A stretch of DNA of 64,000 nt from Methylobacterium sp. Leaf104 (GTDB lineage: Bacteria > Pseudomonadota > Alphaproteobacteria > Rhizobiales > Beijerinckiaceae): contig NZ_LMMZ01000034.1 in the NCBI RefSeq assembly GCF_001422885.1, forward strand, positions 65,055-129,054. The letters run 5' to 3'. The position numbers and the translations under genes were made by a program. Of the stretch, positions 6,397-15,097 are shown piece after piece (within the stretch, counting starts at the first letter, position 1; every line of letters begins with the position of its first letter). The notes beneath the pieces were generated by a model. The model saw only the letters and a program-made list of their open reading frames with translations, searched no databases and was not told the origin of the DNA.

Positions 6397-6475
6397 GAAG
6401 TCCCCGATGCGACCGATGGAGGGCGATGCTGGATCGCAGCGGGGAAGCTAGGGCGTTCTACGGCGGCGGACAGGC

Positions 6476-6961
6476 TCAGAGCGCGACGCGCTGGCGCCCC
6501 GTTTCGCCCGTCCGCTGATCCGCCATCGGACCCATACGCCGGGCCGCGAGCCGAGGCTCGCCGGCACCATTGCGCTTCCGGATCGCTCCGGTACCGGCGG
6601 ATTTCGGCCGGACGAGATCGCCCAGGGCCACGAAGCCCGCATCACCCCGGCGCGATCCGGCACCGGCGACGAGGCCGAAGGCGACCGCGAAGGATTGCGA
6701 GAGGCCGGAATCCGCCGAGACTCCGAAAGCCGCGACCGCGGCGAGGAAGGCCTCGCGAAAGCTCCGCGGCGTGCACCAGCTCTTCTCGGCGAGGTGCATC
6801 GGCCATTCCCAGAGGTCGCCCCGCCGCATGGTGATCGAGTCCCGGGCGATGAAGTAGCCGGTCTCGCGATGCTCCAGGCCGTCGGCGGCGACACGCCAGT
6901 CGGCGTTCTCGAACAGGGCCGGGATCGTCGGGCACGCGTCGTCCAGAGGCAGGTCGAACAT
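6476..6961 (-). CDS. Hypothetical protein
   Basis: A 161-residue soluble protein started at 6961, where GAGGGGA lies 7 bases upstream; the open frame reaches 7180 but the extra part is Arg/His-rich and looks like non-coding translation. The N-terminal 100 residues look ordered (for example DWRVAADGLEHRETGYFIAR and ESI-like WEWPMHLAEKSWC). The last 55 residues are basic, Gly/Arg-rich and probably disordered. I recognise no domain. The phrase SWCTPRSFREAF followed by an Ala-rich helix may form a small helical unit. No signal peptide or membrane segment is present. Confidence 0.7.
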   Translation of the reverse strand: MFDLPLDDACPTIPALFENADWRVAADGLEHRETGYFIARDSITMRRGDLWEWPMHLAEKSWCTPRSFREAFLAAVAAFGVSADSGLSQSFAVAFGLVAGAGSRRGDAGFVALGDLVRPKSAGTGAIRKRNGAGEPRLAARRMGPMADQRTGETGRQRVAL

Positions 6962-7100
6962 GATGTCCCCTCGTCGCCAGGTTCGGTGCCGCCGCGCGGC
7001 AGTCCCGAAATGGATCAGAACATTGAGGGAACAGTGGTGGGAAAGATGGCAGGCGTCAAGCCTTTGTTCTCGATGTGTTCGAGGGAGCCGTAGCGATTCC

Positions 7101-7598
7101 CTATCGGGCCTTCCGGTCGAACAGGGCGTGCTCCACCCGGTCGCCTGCATGGATTCGCAGCCGGGCCGCGGTCCCGGCATTGAGCTCCAGGACCGAGAGG
7201 ACGGGTTCGTTCGACGGGATCACCTTGGTGGAGAGCGGTTCGGTGTCGGCGGCGATCTTGGCGATGGTCCCGTCGGCGCGGATGAACAGCATGTCGAGAG
7301 GCAGGTAGGTGTTCTTCATCCACATGGCCACGGGGGCGGAGGCCTGGAAATCGAAGAGCATGCCGTGATCGGACGCCATCGTGCGGCGGTACATCAGGCC
7401 GCGGGAGCGTTCCGCATCGGTCCGCATCACCTCGACGGCAAAGACGTGCCGCCCTTCGCGGCCGACGATGCTCAGCGGCTCGGTCGGCCCGGCGGCCGCG
7501 TCCTGTGCCGTCGCCCGACCGAGGATCAGCCCGAACAGGGCCAGGGCGAGGAGCGCGCGCAATCCATCGCGCCAGTCGATCAAACGTCGCGTAACCAC
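7101..7598 (-). CDS. DUF192 family exported protein
   Basis: A 165-residue protein with a GTG start at 7598, 11 bp after the stop of the cold-shock gene at 7610. A GGATGG-type site lies just upstream, and no ATG opens this frame nearby. Residues about 10-30 form a signal peptide ending in ATAQDA. The DUF192 core follows: ERSRGLMYRRTMASDHGMLF, then a Phe-rich strand, and the diagnostic MWMKNTYLPLDMLFI. DUF192 proteins are small secreted or envelope beta-proteins of unknown function in bacteria and archaea. The tight spacing suggests co-transcription with the cold-shock gene, a pairing also common in other Rhizobiales as far as I recall. Confidence 0.88.
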   Translation of the reverse strand: MVTRRLIDWRDGLRALLALALFGLILGRATAQDAAAGPTEPLSIVGREGRHVFAVEVMRTDAERSRGLMYRRTMASDHGMLFDFQASAPVAMWMKNTYLPLDMLFIRADGTIAKIAADTEPLSTKVIPSNEPVLSVLELNAGTAARLRIHAGDRVEHALFDRKAR

Positions 7599-7609
7599 CG
7601 GACCATCCG

Positions 7610-8227
7610 TCAGTGTGAGGCGGGCAGCGCACCGTCGAGCAGCCGGACTTCGGCGGCCATCTTGCCCTTGGATCCATCGCCGTAGCGGACGAGAACGGTC
7701 TCGCCCGGCTTGAGCTCGGCGATTCCGTAGCGGCGGAGCGTCTCCATGTGAACGAAGATGTCCGGCGTCCCGTCGCCGCGGCTCAGGAAGCCGAAGCCGC
7801 GCAGGCGGTTGAACCACTTCACCACGGCGGTTTCGAGTCCGCTGGTCGGGGTCACGGTGACATGGGTGCGGGGCAGCGGAAGCTCGGAGGGATGAAGCGC
7901 GGTCGACTGGTCGAGGGAGATGACCCGGAAGGCCTGCCAGCCGCGGGGCCGCTCCGTGGCCTCCACGACCACGCGGGCGCCCTCGCTGGCGCTCTGGTGC
8001 CCGTCGCGGCGCAGGCAGGTGATGTGCAGGAGCACGTCGGCCGAGCCATCGTCCGGCACGATGAAGCCGAAGCCCTTCGCCACGTCGAACCACTTGATCC
8101 GGCCCGCGACCTCCGTGAGGTCGAGCGGCCGCTGGGCCTCGGCGCCCTGCCCTTCGACGGCACGGTTGTCGTCCTGCTCTCCCGACGAACGCTGCCCGAA
8201 GGGGCCTGAACCGAAATCGTCAGACAT
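7610..8227 (-). CDS. Cold-shock protein with two CSD domains
   Basis: A 205-residue nucleic-acid-binding protein. After an acidic, disordered N-terminus (about 40 residues) come two cold-shock domains. The first (about 42-108) has RNP1-like KGFGFIVP and RNP2-like DVLLHI; the second (about 130-198) has [10 protein letters not shown] and DIFVHM. This double-CSD layout is the usual long Csp form of alphaproteobacteria, likely an RNA chaperone. The start at 8227 is chosen at the first Met before the acidic region; its ribosome-binding site is poor, which can reflect regulation through the leader. The leader region upstream (8228-8529) is long. The gene leads a two-gene unit with the DUF192 gene. 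Confidence 0.92.
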   Translation of the reverse strand: MSDDFGSGPFGQRSSGEQDDNRAVEGQGAEAQRPLDLTEVAGRIKWFDVAKGFGFIVPDDGSADVLLHITCLRRDGHQSASEGARVVVEATERPRGWQAFRVISLDQSTALHPSELPLPRTHVTVTPTSGLETAVVKWFNRLRGFGFLSRGDGTPDIFVHMETLRRYGIAELKPGETVLVRYGDGSKGKMAAEVRLLDGALPASH

Positions 8228-8529
8228 GTAAGCAACCCACACCGAATCACGTCTCGCGACCCGCACGAGAGATTAACAAAGTCATGACTCGGCGGAAGCC
8301 TGTTTGGCGGTCGAGGCCGGGCTTCGATGCCGCATTGTTCGGCAGGGCGGTTCGCGAGCAACAGCCGGACGCCCCGGGGCGAAGGGCAAGTCGAAGCCAA
8401 GCTTTAGTATTTTTGGGCGTTCGCGGAGGTCGGCCAAAATTTGTTAAGCGTCTTCGCGCGAGACGCCGGTTTCGTTTCGAAAACGGTGCGGCGTCGCGAC
8501 GACGCGCGAACGATGCTAGGGCCTGCGCG
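8228..8529. other. Divergent intergenic region, cold-shock gene / acyltransferase gene
   Basis: 302 bp without a supported gene. It must hold promoters for both directions. On the minus strand an AAATACT box with a TTGGCC about 18 bases before it (roughly 8408-8440) is a weak sigma-70 candidate that would give the cold-shock mRNA a leader of about 170 bases. Leaders of that length often carry temperature-sensing structure in csp genes; I see short inverted repeats but no convincing larger fold. Confidence 0.35.
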
Positions 8530-9519
8530 ATGATGCGCCCGCCCCCCTCCCCCGTCGCGCCACGGTTCCGATACGCGGCCCTCGACGCCGCGCGCGGCGT
8601 CGCCCTCGTGGCGATGGCGCTCTACCACGCGACCTGGGACCTCGGGGCCTTGCGGCTGACCCCCGAGAACTACGCCCTGACGCCGCCGGGCCGGCTCGCC
8701 GCGCACGGCATCGCCGGAAGCTTCCTGATCCTCGTCGGAATCGGCCTCGTCCTGATGAACGGCGAGCGCTTCGCGGCCCGTCCGTTCCTGCTGCGGCTGG
8801 CCCGGATCGCGGGTGCGGCGGCCCTCGTCACCGTCGCGACCCTGGTGGCCGATCCGTCGAGCTACATCTTCTTCGGCATCCTGCACTGCATCGCCGTGTC
8901 GAGCGTGCTCGCCCTGCCCTTCGTGCGGGTCCTGCCTGGCTGGGCCGCCCTCCTCGGCGCGGCCCTCGTGCTGGCCGCTCCGCACCTGATCTCGGGCGGC
9001 ATCCTCGACGCGCCGGTCCTGTCCTTCGTGGGATTGGGACGCGGCACGCCGCAGACCAACGACTACGTACCGCTGTTCCCCTGGTTCGGGCTGGTGCTCC
9101 TCGGCGTCGCGGCGGCCCTCCACGGCTTGCCCGCCTTCCGGCGCTCGCGCCTCGCGGACTGGTCGCCCACCGGGCGGACGACCCGGGGTCTGGCCTGGGC
9201 GGGGCGCCACAGCCTGGCGATCTACCTCGTCCACCAGCCGGTCCTGATGGCGCTGCTGACGGGAGTCCTCAGCGTGACCGGGCCGCATCCGCAAGCGGGG
9301 GTGGCCGAATTCCGAGCGCTCTACCGGCGCAACTGCGTCGCGACCGGCGGCGAAGCGGAGGTCTGCACCCGGGCGGCGGCCTGCGTCTCGGACGCGTTCC
9401 GCCGGGAGCATCTCTGGGCGGACACGCCGCGCAGCTTCACCGCCGAGGAGCGCCTGCGCGCCCAGGGGCTGTCGCAGGGCTGCTACGAGGCGGCGGAGGG
9501 AACGGCGCCGGCGCCGTGA
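8530..9519 (+). CDS. DUF1624 membrane acyltransferase (heparan-alpha-glucosaminide N-acetyltransferase-like)
   Basis: A 329-residue polytopic inner-membrane protein. It opens with the family signature YAALDAARGVALVAMALYH (about 15-33), in which the Asp/Arg and the invariant His sit at the start of the first membrane helix, followed by WDLGAL. About seven to eight more hydrophobic segments follow, with LFPWFGLVLLGVA and RHSLAIYLVHQPVLMALL typical of DUF1624 and the acyltransferase-3 superfamily. Family members move acetyl groups across the membrane onto sugars; the substrate here is unknown. The last 75 residues are soluble and hold four Cys residues. The start at 8530 is at the first of two adjacent ATGs and lacks a strong Shine-Dalgarno. 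Confidence 0.85.
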   Translation: MMRPPPSPVAPRFRYAALDAARGVALVAMALYHATWDLGALRLTPENYALTPPGRLAAHGIAGSFLILVGIGLVLMNGERFAARPFLLRLARIAGAAALVTVATLVADPSSYIFFGILHCIAVSSVLALPFVRVLPGWAALLGAALVLAAPHLISGGILDAPVLSFVGLGRGTPQTNDYVPLFPWFGLVLLGVAAALHGLPAFRRSRLADWSPTGRTTRGLAWAGRHSLAIYLVHQPVLMALLTGVLSVTGPHPQAGVAEFRALYRRNCVATGGEAEVCTRAAACVSDAFRREHLWADTPRSFTAEERLRAQGLSQGCYEAAEGTAPAP

Positions 9520-9544
9520 GCCGGCATCCGTTCCCGAGACGCCG

Positions 9545-10111
9545 TCAGTCCTTGGCGCGCTCCACGTAGGAGCCGTCCTCGGTCATGATCACCACCCGAG
9601 TGCCGACGGCGATGTGCGGCGGCACTGCGGTGCGCACGCCGTTGGAGAGGATCGCGGGCTTGTAGGAGGAGGAGGCCGTCTGGCCCTTCATCGCCGGCTC
9701 GGTCTCGGTGACCTCGAGGACGACGCGCTGCGGCAGCTCGAGGGTGAGAGCCACGCCATTGTGGGTGGAGACCATCACGGCCATGCCCTCCTGCAGGTAC
9801 GGCGCAGCGCTGCCGACGACGTCCTTGGGGATCGCGACCTGATCGTAGTTCTCGGGGTTCATGAAGTGGAAGCCCTCGCCGTCCTCGTAGAGGAAGGTGT
9901 GCTCCCGGTCCTCGACGAAGGCACGCTCGACCGACTCGGTGGTGCGGTAGCGCTCGGACACCTTCACGCCGTCGGTGATGCGGCGCATGTCGAGCTGGGT
10001 CACCGGGGTGCCCTTGCCGGGGTGGATGTTCTCGACCGTCAGGATGACGTAGAGCTTGCCATCCTTGTCGACGACGTTGCCCTTGCGGAGCGTAGAGGCG
10101 ATCACCTTCAC
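9545..10111 (-). CDS. efp: Elongation factor P
   Basis: A 188-residue protein, the standard EF-P length, with a GTG start at 10111 (AGGA about 9 bases upstream). EF-P binds ribosomes stalled on polyproline and restores peptide-bond formation. The KOW-like domain I carries the modification loop [10 protein letters not shown]; Lys33 there corresponds to the beta-lysylated Lys34 of E. coli EF-P. The two OB domains follow, ending in the conserved [19 protein letters not shown]. The gene is divergent from epmA-epmB, which encode the enzymes that make and attach beta-lysine, so target and modifiers sit back to back across 183 bp. Confidence 0.96.
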   Translation of the reverse strand: MKVIASTLRKGNVVDKDGKLYVILTVENIHPGKGTPVTQLDMRRITDGVKVSERYRTTESVERAFVEDREHTFLYEDGEGFHFMNPENYDQVAIPKDVVGSAAPYLQEGMAVMVSTHNGVALTLELPQRVVLEVTETEPAMKGQTASSSYKPAILSNGVRTAVPPHIAVGTRVVIMTEDGSYVERAKD

Positions 10112-10294
10112 GGGGTCTGGTCCTGCTGTGTTCGTTGGAAAAACGGACTCGGCGCCCCGACGCGGATCTGTCCGCGGGAGCGACATCTTGGCCCCGCCAC
10201 TAACCCATCCGCGCCACCGTTGCCAGTCGCGCCGCGAGACGGCACTCCCGAGTCGCCGGATTTCCGGTCTGAAGCCCAGCGCAAAGCTCGCCGC

Positions 10295-11347
10295 ATGAAC
10301 ACCCCCTCCCCCTGGTGGGCGCCCCATCGCCATGCCGACCGCCGGCCGGCCCTGATGGCCCGAAACCGCATCGTCGCGGCCTTCCGCGCGCATTTCGCGG
10401 CGGGCGACTTCGTCGAGGTCGAGGCCGCCGCACTGCAGGTGTCGCCGGGCAACGAGGCGCACCTCGCGGCCTTCGCCACCGAGTCTCTGGCTCCGGACGG
10501 ATCGCGGCGCCCGCTCTACCTGCACACCTCCCCGGAGTTCGCCTGCAAGAAGCTCCTCGCCGCCGGCGAGCCGCGCCTCGTCAGCTTTGCTCGCGTGTAT
10601 CGCAATCGCGAGCGCGGACCCCTTCACCATCCGGAATTCACCATGCTGGAATGGTACCGGGCCGGGGCCGACTACACCGCTCTGATGCGCGACGGCGCCG
10701 ACCTCCTGGCGCTCGCCGCCGAGACGGCCGGCGTGCCGACGCTGCGCCACCGCGGGCGCATGGCCGATCCGTTCGCGGATTTCGAGCGCGTGACCCTGGC
10801 CGAGGCCTTCGCCGAGCGAGCCGGGATCGACCTCCTCGCCACCATCGACCACGACGGCACCACGAACCGCGACGCGCTCGCGGCGTCCGTCTCGGGGGCC
10901 GGGCTCAGGGTCGCGGACGACGATACCTGGGCCGACCTGTTCAGCCGGGTCCTGGTCGCGCGGATCGAGCCGCATCTCGGGCTCGGGCGCCCGACGATCC
11001 TGTACGAGTACCCCGTCAGCGAGGCGGCCCTGGCCCGGCCGAGCCCCGGCGATCCGCGCGTCGCGGAGCGCTTCGAGCTCTATGCCTGCGGCGTCGAGCT
11101 CGCCAATGCCTTCGGCGAGCTGACCGATGCCGAGGAGCAGCGCCGGCGCTTTACCCTGGAAATGGCCGAGAAGGCCCGCGTCTACGGCGAGAGCTACCCG
11201 ATCGACGAGGACTTCCTCGACGCCCTGGCGGTCATGCCGGAGGCGAGCGGGATCGCCCTCGGCCTCGACCGCCTCGTCATGCTGGCGACCGATGCCCGCC
11301 ACATCGAGGATGTGCTCTGGACGCCGGTGGCGGGGCCGGCACGATGA
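10295..11347 (+). CDS. epmA: EF-P lysine ligase EpmA (GenX/PoxA)
   Basis: A 350-residue class-II lysyl-tRNA-synthetase paralogue without the anticodon-binding domain; it activates (R)-beta-lysine and ligates it to EF-P. Class-II motif 2 is visible as [23 protein letters not shown] split around 115-138, and motif 3 as [12 protein letters not shown] near the C-terminus. [15 protein letters not shown] (about 76-90) is typical of the EpmA family. The start at 10295 gives the short N-terminus (MNTPSPWW) expected. The ATG of epmB overlaps its stop codon (ATGA), so the two are translationally coupled. It is divergent from efp. Confidence 0.95.
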   Translation: MNTPSPWWAPHRHADRRPALMARNRIVAAFRAHFAAGDFVEVEAAALQVSPGNEAHLAAFATESLAPDGSRRPLYLHTSPEFACKKLLAAGEPRLVSFARVYRNRERGPLHHPEFTMLEWYRAGADYTALMRDGADLLALAAETAGVPTLRHRGRMADPFADFERVTLAEAFAERAGIDLLATIDHDGTTNRDALAASVSGAGLRVADDDTWADLFSRVLVARIEPHLGLGRPTILYEYPVSEAALARPSPGDPRVAERFELYACGVELANAFGELTDAEEQRRRFTLEMAEKARVYGESYPIDEDFLDALAVMPEASGIALGLDRLVMLATDARHIEDVLWTPVAGPAR

Positions 11348-12396
11348 GCGCCTCCCTGCGCCGGCCGGCCGACCTCGTGCATGCCGGGCTCGCGGCTCCC
11401 GGCGCCCTGCCGGCCCTGGAGGCGGTGGCGGCGCGCTACGCCGTCTCGGTCACGCCCGACATGGCCGAGCTGATCGATCCGCACGACACGGCGGACCCGA
11501 TCGCCCGCCAGTTCCTGCCCCGGGCGGAAGAGCTGGAGACCCGGGCGGAGGAGGCAGCCGATCCGATCGGCGACGCGGTCCACAGCCCCCTGCCCGGCCT
11601 CGTCCACCGCTACCCGGACCGGGTGCTCCTGAAGCCCCTGCACGTCTGCCCGGTCTATTGCCGCTTCTGCTTCCGGCGCGAGATGGTCGGCCCGGAGGGG
11701 CTCGGCACCCTGAGCGAGGCCGAACTCGCCCGGGCTCTCGCCTACATCGCCGAGCGGCCCGAGATCTGGGAGGTCGTCGTGACGGGGGGCGATCCCTTCG
11801 TCCTGGCGCCGCGGCGGCTGGCCGAGATCGCGGCGTCCCTCGCGGCGATCCCACACGTGCGGGTGCTGCGCTTCCACACCCGGGTTCCGGTGGTGGCCCC
11901 CGACATGGTCGGAGACGCGCTCGTCGCGGCCCTGAAGCGCTTCGAGGGGGCGGTGTTCGTGGCGCTGCACGCCAACCACCCGCGTGAGTTCACGGCGGCG
12001 GCCCGCGCGGCGGTGGCGCGGCTCGTCGATGCCGGAATCCCGATGGTGAGCCAGACGGTGCTGCTCGCGGGGATCAACGACGACCCGGACACCCTGTCCC
12101 TCCTGATGCGGTGCTTCGTCGAGAACCGGATCAAGCCGTACTACCTGCATCACGGCGACCTCGCGCCCGGAACCGGTCACCTGCGCACGGATCTCGCCGC
12201 CGGCCGCGACCTCGTCCGGTCCCTGCGCGGACGCCTCTCGGGCCTCGCTCAGCCGCTCTACGTCCTCGACATCCCGGGCGGCCACGGCAAGGTTCCGGTG
12301 GGACCGGACTATCTCGCGCAAGCGGGCAGCGGCTGGCGCGTGACGGACCCGCAGGGCGCCGTCCACGACTATCCGCCGAAGGCGCGCGAGCCCTGA
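11344..12396 (+). CDS. epmB: Lysine 2,3-aminomutase EpmB
   Basis: A 350-residue radical SAM and PLP enzyme converting L-lysine to (R)-beta-lysine for EF-P modification. The [4Fe-4S] motif CxxxCxxC is at Cys102, Cys106 and Cys109 ([11 protein letters not shown]). The SAM-binding GGDPF and downstream GINDD and [16 protein letters not shown] segments are family hallmarks. The length is that of EpmB rather than the longer clostridial KamA with its extra C-terminal part, which fits the genomic link to epmA and efp. It overlaps epmA by 4 bases. EpmC (the hydroxylase) is not present nearby. Confidence 0.94.
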   Translation: MSASLRRPADLVHAGLAAPGALPALEAVAARYAVSVTPDMAELIDPHDTADPIARQFLPRAEELETRAEEAADPIGDAVHSPLPGLVHRYPDRVLLKPLHVCPVYCRFCFRREMVGPEGLGTLSEAELARALAYIAERPEIWEVVVTGGDPFVLAPRRLAEIAASLAAIPHVRVLRFHTRVPVVAPDMVGDALVAALKRFEGAVFVALHANHPREFTAAARAAVARLVDAGIPMVSQTVLLAGINDDPDTLSLLMRCFVENRIKPYYLHHGDLAPGTGHLRTDLAAGRDLVRSLRGRLSGLAQPLYVLDIPGGHGKVPVGPDYLAQAGSGWRVTDPQGAVHDYPPKAREP

Positions 12397-12511
12397 GGCA
12401 GCGGGTGCGTTGACACGCCTCCGGCGCCAAGCTTTTGATGCGAAAGCGCTGTCGCGAGGCGGTCCGGCCTGAGCCGGGCCTCGCCCTCTCCAAGGATCTT
12501 CGGGGAACCGG

Positions 12512-12961
12512 ATGGGTGTGTTTCAGGAGTTCGTCGGGCGCTTCTCCCAGACCATGGGGGCCTATCTCGGCGACCGGGCGCTGATGGAGGCGGCGGTCTC
12601 GGCCTCGGCCAACGTGATCCTGGCGGATTACGAGATCGACGAGGAGGAGATCGAGGTGGCGCTGGCCGGCATGCGCGCCAACCCGATCCTCGAGCGGGGC
12701 TACGACACCCTGAAGCTGGAGGCCGAGCTGTTCGAGGGTATCGCCCGCGCCCGCACCCGCGCCGGCCGTGCCGAGAACCTGCACTTCGTCGCCGCCATCG
12801 CGGAGCGCGAGATCGCCCAGCGCACCAGCGTGTTCCTGATCGCCGCCGACGTCGCGGACCAGGCCGGGATCAGCGAGCCGGAGCATGCCGCCCTGGCCGA
12901 GATCGCGGCGGCGCTCGGCGTCGACAAGGACGCGCTCCTCGGCACGGTGCGGAAGGCCTGA
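12512..12961 (+). CDS. TerB-family protein
   Basis: A 149-residue all-helical cytoplasmic protein. It resembles TerB over its length: the N-terminal helix FSQTMGAYLGDRALMEAAV, an acidic loop ADYEIDEEEIE (about 39-49, a likely metal-binding site in this family), and a second acidic helix-loop DQAGISEPEHAALAEI near 117-132. TerB proteins are linked to tellurite resistance and membrane stress complexes, but no other ter gene is nearby, so a tellurite role should not be assumed. It ends 3 bp before the convergent holin-family gene. Confidence 0.85.
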   Translation: MGVFQEFVGRFSQTMGAYLGDRALMEAAVSASANVILADYEIDEEEIEVALAGMRANPILERGYDTLKLEAELFEGIARARTRAGRAENLHFVAAIAEREIAQRTSVFLIAADVADQAGISEPEHAALAEIAAALGVDKDALLGTVRKA

Positions 12962-12964
12962 GAC

Positions 12965-13357
12965 TCAGTCGGCGACGCGGCCCGTCACCAGAGCGGCGTC
13001 CTTCTCCACCTGACGCTCGAAGCGGCGCGGCAGCAGGTTGGAGCGAGCCATCCGGCGCAGGCCCAGCACCATCAGGACGAGGGCGATCCCGGCGAAGGGC
13101 GCCCCGACGATCAGCGCGGCCGCGATCTCCGATCCGATCAGGGCGGCGAGCCCCTTCACCAGGGCCACGAACAGCATCACCAGCGCGGCGACCACCAGGG
13201 TGAGCGCGGTGCCGAAGTGGGTGACGAGGCCGAGGATGGCGCGGATGTTCCCGTCCGTCTCCCGCCGCATCAGCTCGAGTTCCTGCCCGACGAGATCGCC
13301 GCCGTGGCGCAGACCCTCGCTGATCAGTCGGGCAAGGCTCGGCGTCGGTCGTGCCAT
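12965..13357 (-). CDS. Phage_holin_3_6 (PF07332-type) membrane protein
   Basis: A 130-residue protein. The N-terminal 40 residues are an amphipathic helix (SLARLISEGLRHGGDLVGQELELMRRE), followed by two membrane helices at about 45-70 and 78-105 and a basic tail. This layout matches the widespread chromosomal family labelled putative actinobacterial holin-X; despite the name it is not a sign of a prophage, and is often encoded among stress membrane proteins such as YqjD/DUF883. The start at 13357 has AGAGGA about 11 bases upstream. An EcfG-like promoter with a GGTT -10 lies at 13447-13471, so it may belong to the general stress regulon. Confidence 0.8.
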   Translation of the reverse strand: MARPTPSLARLISEGLRHGGDLVGQELELMRRETDGNIRAILGLVTHFGTALTLVVAALVMLFVALVKGLAALIGSEIAAALIVGAPFAGIALVLMVLGLRRMARSNLLPRRFERQVEKDAALVTGRVAD

Positions 13358-13446
13358 CGGGTCGGGTCCTCTCGTCGCGTGCAGGGTGTTCGCGTTCGGT
13401 TCGTTCGCGGGCCGGCGCCCTTCGCGGACGGATCCCTGATGGCCAC

Positions 13447-13471
13447 AACCGTGGCGGTCCAATCCCGTTCC
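13447..13471 (-). promoter_or_regulatory. Possible sigma-EcfG promoter (variant -10)
   Basis: On the minus strand: GGAAC (13471-13467), a 16-base spacer, GGTT (13450-13447). It differs from consensus only at the first -10 base, like the site at 53-77. Transcription would start near 13440, about 83 bases before the holin-family ATG at 13357. Confidence 0.42.
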
Positions 13472-13489
13472 AGCGGAACGGAATCGGCC

Positions 13490-14914
13490 TCAAGGCGCCT
13501 CGCTGGCCTGCACCTCGGCGATGGCCTTGGCGATCGCGTCGATGAGCGTGGTGTCCTCGCCCGCCATGGCATCCATCGAGGCCATGCGGCCGACCACGGT
13601 GGCGGCGATGCGCTCTTCCACGGTGCCCTCGGCGAGGGCGTAGTAGATCGTCGCGCGCTGCCCGTCCCGGTGGCAGCGGCCCTCGATCTGCGCGAGCTGG
13701 ATCGCGCTGTGGCGCAGGTCGTGGACGATCAGCGCGCGGGGCCTCTCGCCTCCCGGCAACTCGTGGGCATGCAGGGAGATCGATTCCGTCACCGTGAAGA
13801 CCACGGCGTCGAGCCCGCCTGTCTGGAAGGCGAGCCGCACCGCCTCGTTGGCGTCACCCGATTGCGTGCCGGTGATCGCGTCGGCCCGCCAGCCCGCCGC
13901 GCGCAGGGCCTCGACCAGCGCGGCGGCCGTCTCCAGGAAGGCCACCGAGATCGCGACCGCGTGGCCGTCCTCCATCAGCAGGTCGGCGAAGGCGGTGCTG
14001 CCCGAGACCCGGAGCAGGCTGGCCTTCTGGCGGAAGCGCAGGTCCGCCGCCCAGCCCGCCGGCCTGCGGGTGCTGCCGCCGAGAAGTCCCCATTCCCGGC
14101 GGAACTCCCGCCAGGTCGCGTCGTAGAGGCGGCGCTCCGACGGGCCGAGGGCGACCGCGCTGAGGGCGCGCTGCACCTCCGGCCATCCGGCGATGTCGCC
14201 GGGGCGCCGGCGCAGGCCGATCGCGCGCGTCCCCTTGAACAGCAGGTCGGCCATCACCGTGCAGTCGCGCGGGTTCGCCTCCCAGGACCAGTTGGTCCAG
14301 CGCCCCTTGGCGCGGCCGATACCGAGCCGCTGCATCAGGCCTCGGAATTCAGCCAGCGTCCCGGTCGGCTGTCCCGCGGCTTCGCCGAGCAGGCGCCCGA
14401 GATAGGAGAGCTCGTGGGGGGCCTGCCCGGCGGTGGCGCTGAGGTAGACCGTGAACGCTGCCGCGTCCGCGATCTGCCGGCAGACGAGGCTCTGCTGGGC
14501 GTAAGGATTCCGGAGGCGGTGGCTCTCGTCGAAGACCACCAGCGGCCAGGTGCGCTTCGGCGTGCCGTGCCGGGCGAGCGCGTTGTTCTTGGCCCGCGTC
14601 GAGCGCCGGTTGCCGGCTGGGGGCGGCGCCATCAGCGCCTTGGTGCGTTCGTAGTTGGTGAGCGTCACCGCCTTCTCGCCCAGCCCCGACAGGGCGATGG
14701 TGCGTCGCCATTGCGGCATCGCGCCCTTGGGGCAGACGATGAGGATCGCGCGCTCGGGCATGGCCGCGACCGCGCTCCAGACCGAGAGGGTCTTGCCGAG
14801 CCCGGTCGTGTCGCCGAGCAGGAATCCCGTCCGGCCCGCGGCACGCGCGGCCAGGATCGCGTCGCGGGCCGAGACCTGGTGCGGGCGCGGCACGAGGCGG
14901 TCGCCGAAGACCAT
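13490..14914 (-). CDS. SNF2-type DEAD/DEAH-box helicase
   Basis: A 474-residue superfamily-2 ATPase. Walker A is GDTTGLGKT (34-42), motif II is DESH (129-132, in VVFDESHRLRN), motif III is SAT near 155, and the C-terminal lobe carries QIEGRCHRDGQR with the arginine-finger motif VI near 425-436. It has both RecA lobes but no accessory DNA-binding or nuclease domain, so it is a compact SNF2 form like those in phages and mobile elements. Neighbours are ordinary chromosomal genes, and its base composition looks like theirs. It may be a domesticated acquisition; its substrate is unknown. The family call is certain. Confidence 0.88.
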   Translation of the reverse strand: MVFGDRLVPRPHQVSARDAILAARAAGRTGFLLGDTTGLGKTLSVWSAVAAMPERAILIVCPKGAMPQWRRTIALSGLGEKAVTLTNYERTKALMAPPPAGNRRSTRAKNNALARHGTPKRTWPLVVFDESHRLRNPYAQQSLVCRQIADAAAFTVYLSATAGQAPHELSYLGRLLGEAAGQPTGTLAEFRGLMQRLGIGRAKGRWTNWSWEANPRDCTVMADLLFKGTRAIGLRRRPGDIAGWPEVQRALSAVALGPSERRLYDATWREFRREWGLLGGSTRRPAGWAADLRFRQKASLLRVSGSTAFADLLMEDGHAVAISVAFLETAAALVEALRAAGWRADAITGTQSGDANEAVRLAFQTGGLDAVVFTVTESISLHAHELPGGERPRALIVHDLRHSAIQLAQIEGRCHRDGQRATIYYALAEGTVEERIAATVVGRMASMDAMAGEDTTLIDAIAKAIAEVQASEAP

Positions 14915-15097
14915 CAGGCGGCTTTTCCTGGGGCGCGGAAACGAGGAGACTTAATTCTCGTCGCGGCCTTGCAAGCCTGCTCGCGAAGTCTTGGGCCGAC
15001 CCTCACCATCTTTTGAAAACCTTGGAACTGTTCAGGTTGTGCTTTTGTTAAGGGGTCATCTCGGCGCGCAGTCGGGCGCCCCCACCCGGAGACATCG

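Noticed and set aside
9614..10294. Long N-terminal extension of the epmA reading frame
   Set aside because: The in-frame part before 10295 is antisense to efp. EpmA homology begins at the ATG at 10295.
12512..12961. Tellurite-resistance locus
   Set aside because: A single TerB-type gene without terA, terC, terD or terZ partners does not support the phenotype.
12965..13357. Prophage remnant suggested by the holin family name
   Set aside because: The family is a common chromosomal membrane protein in alphaproteobacteria. No lysin, capsid, integrase or att-like repeat is nearby.
15024..15049. EcfG promoter for the exported protein at 15098
   Set aside because: GGAAC is followed at 17 bases by TGTT, and at 16 by TTGT. 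Too weak to list as a promoter, though worth including in a genome scan.
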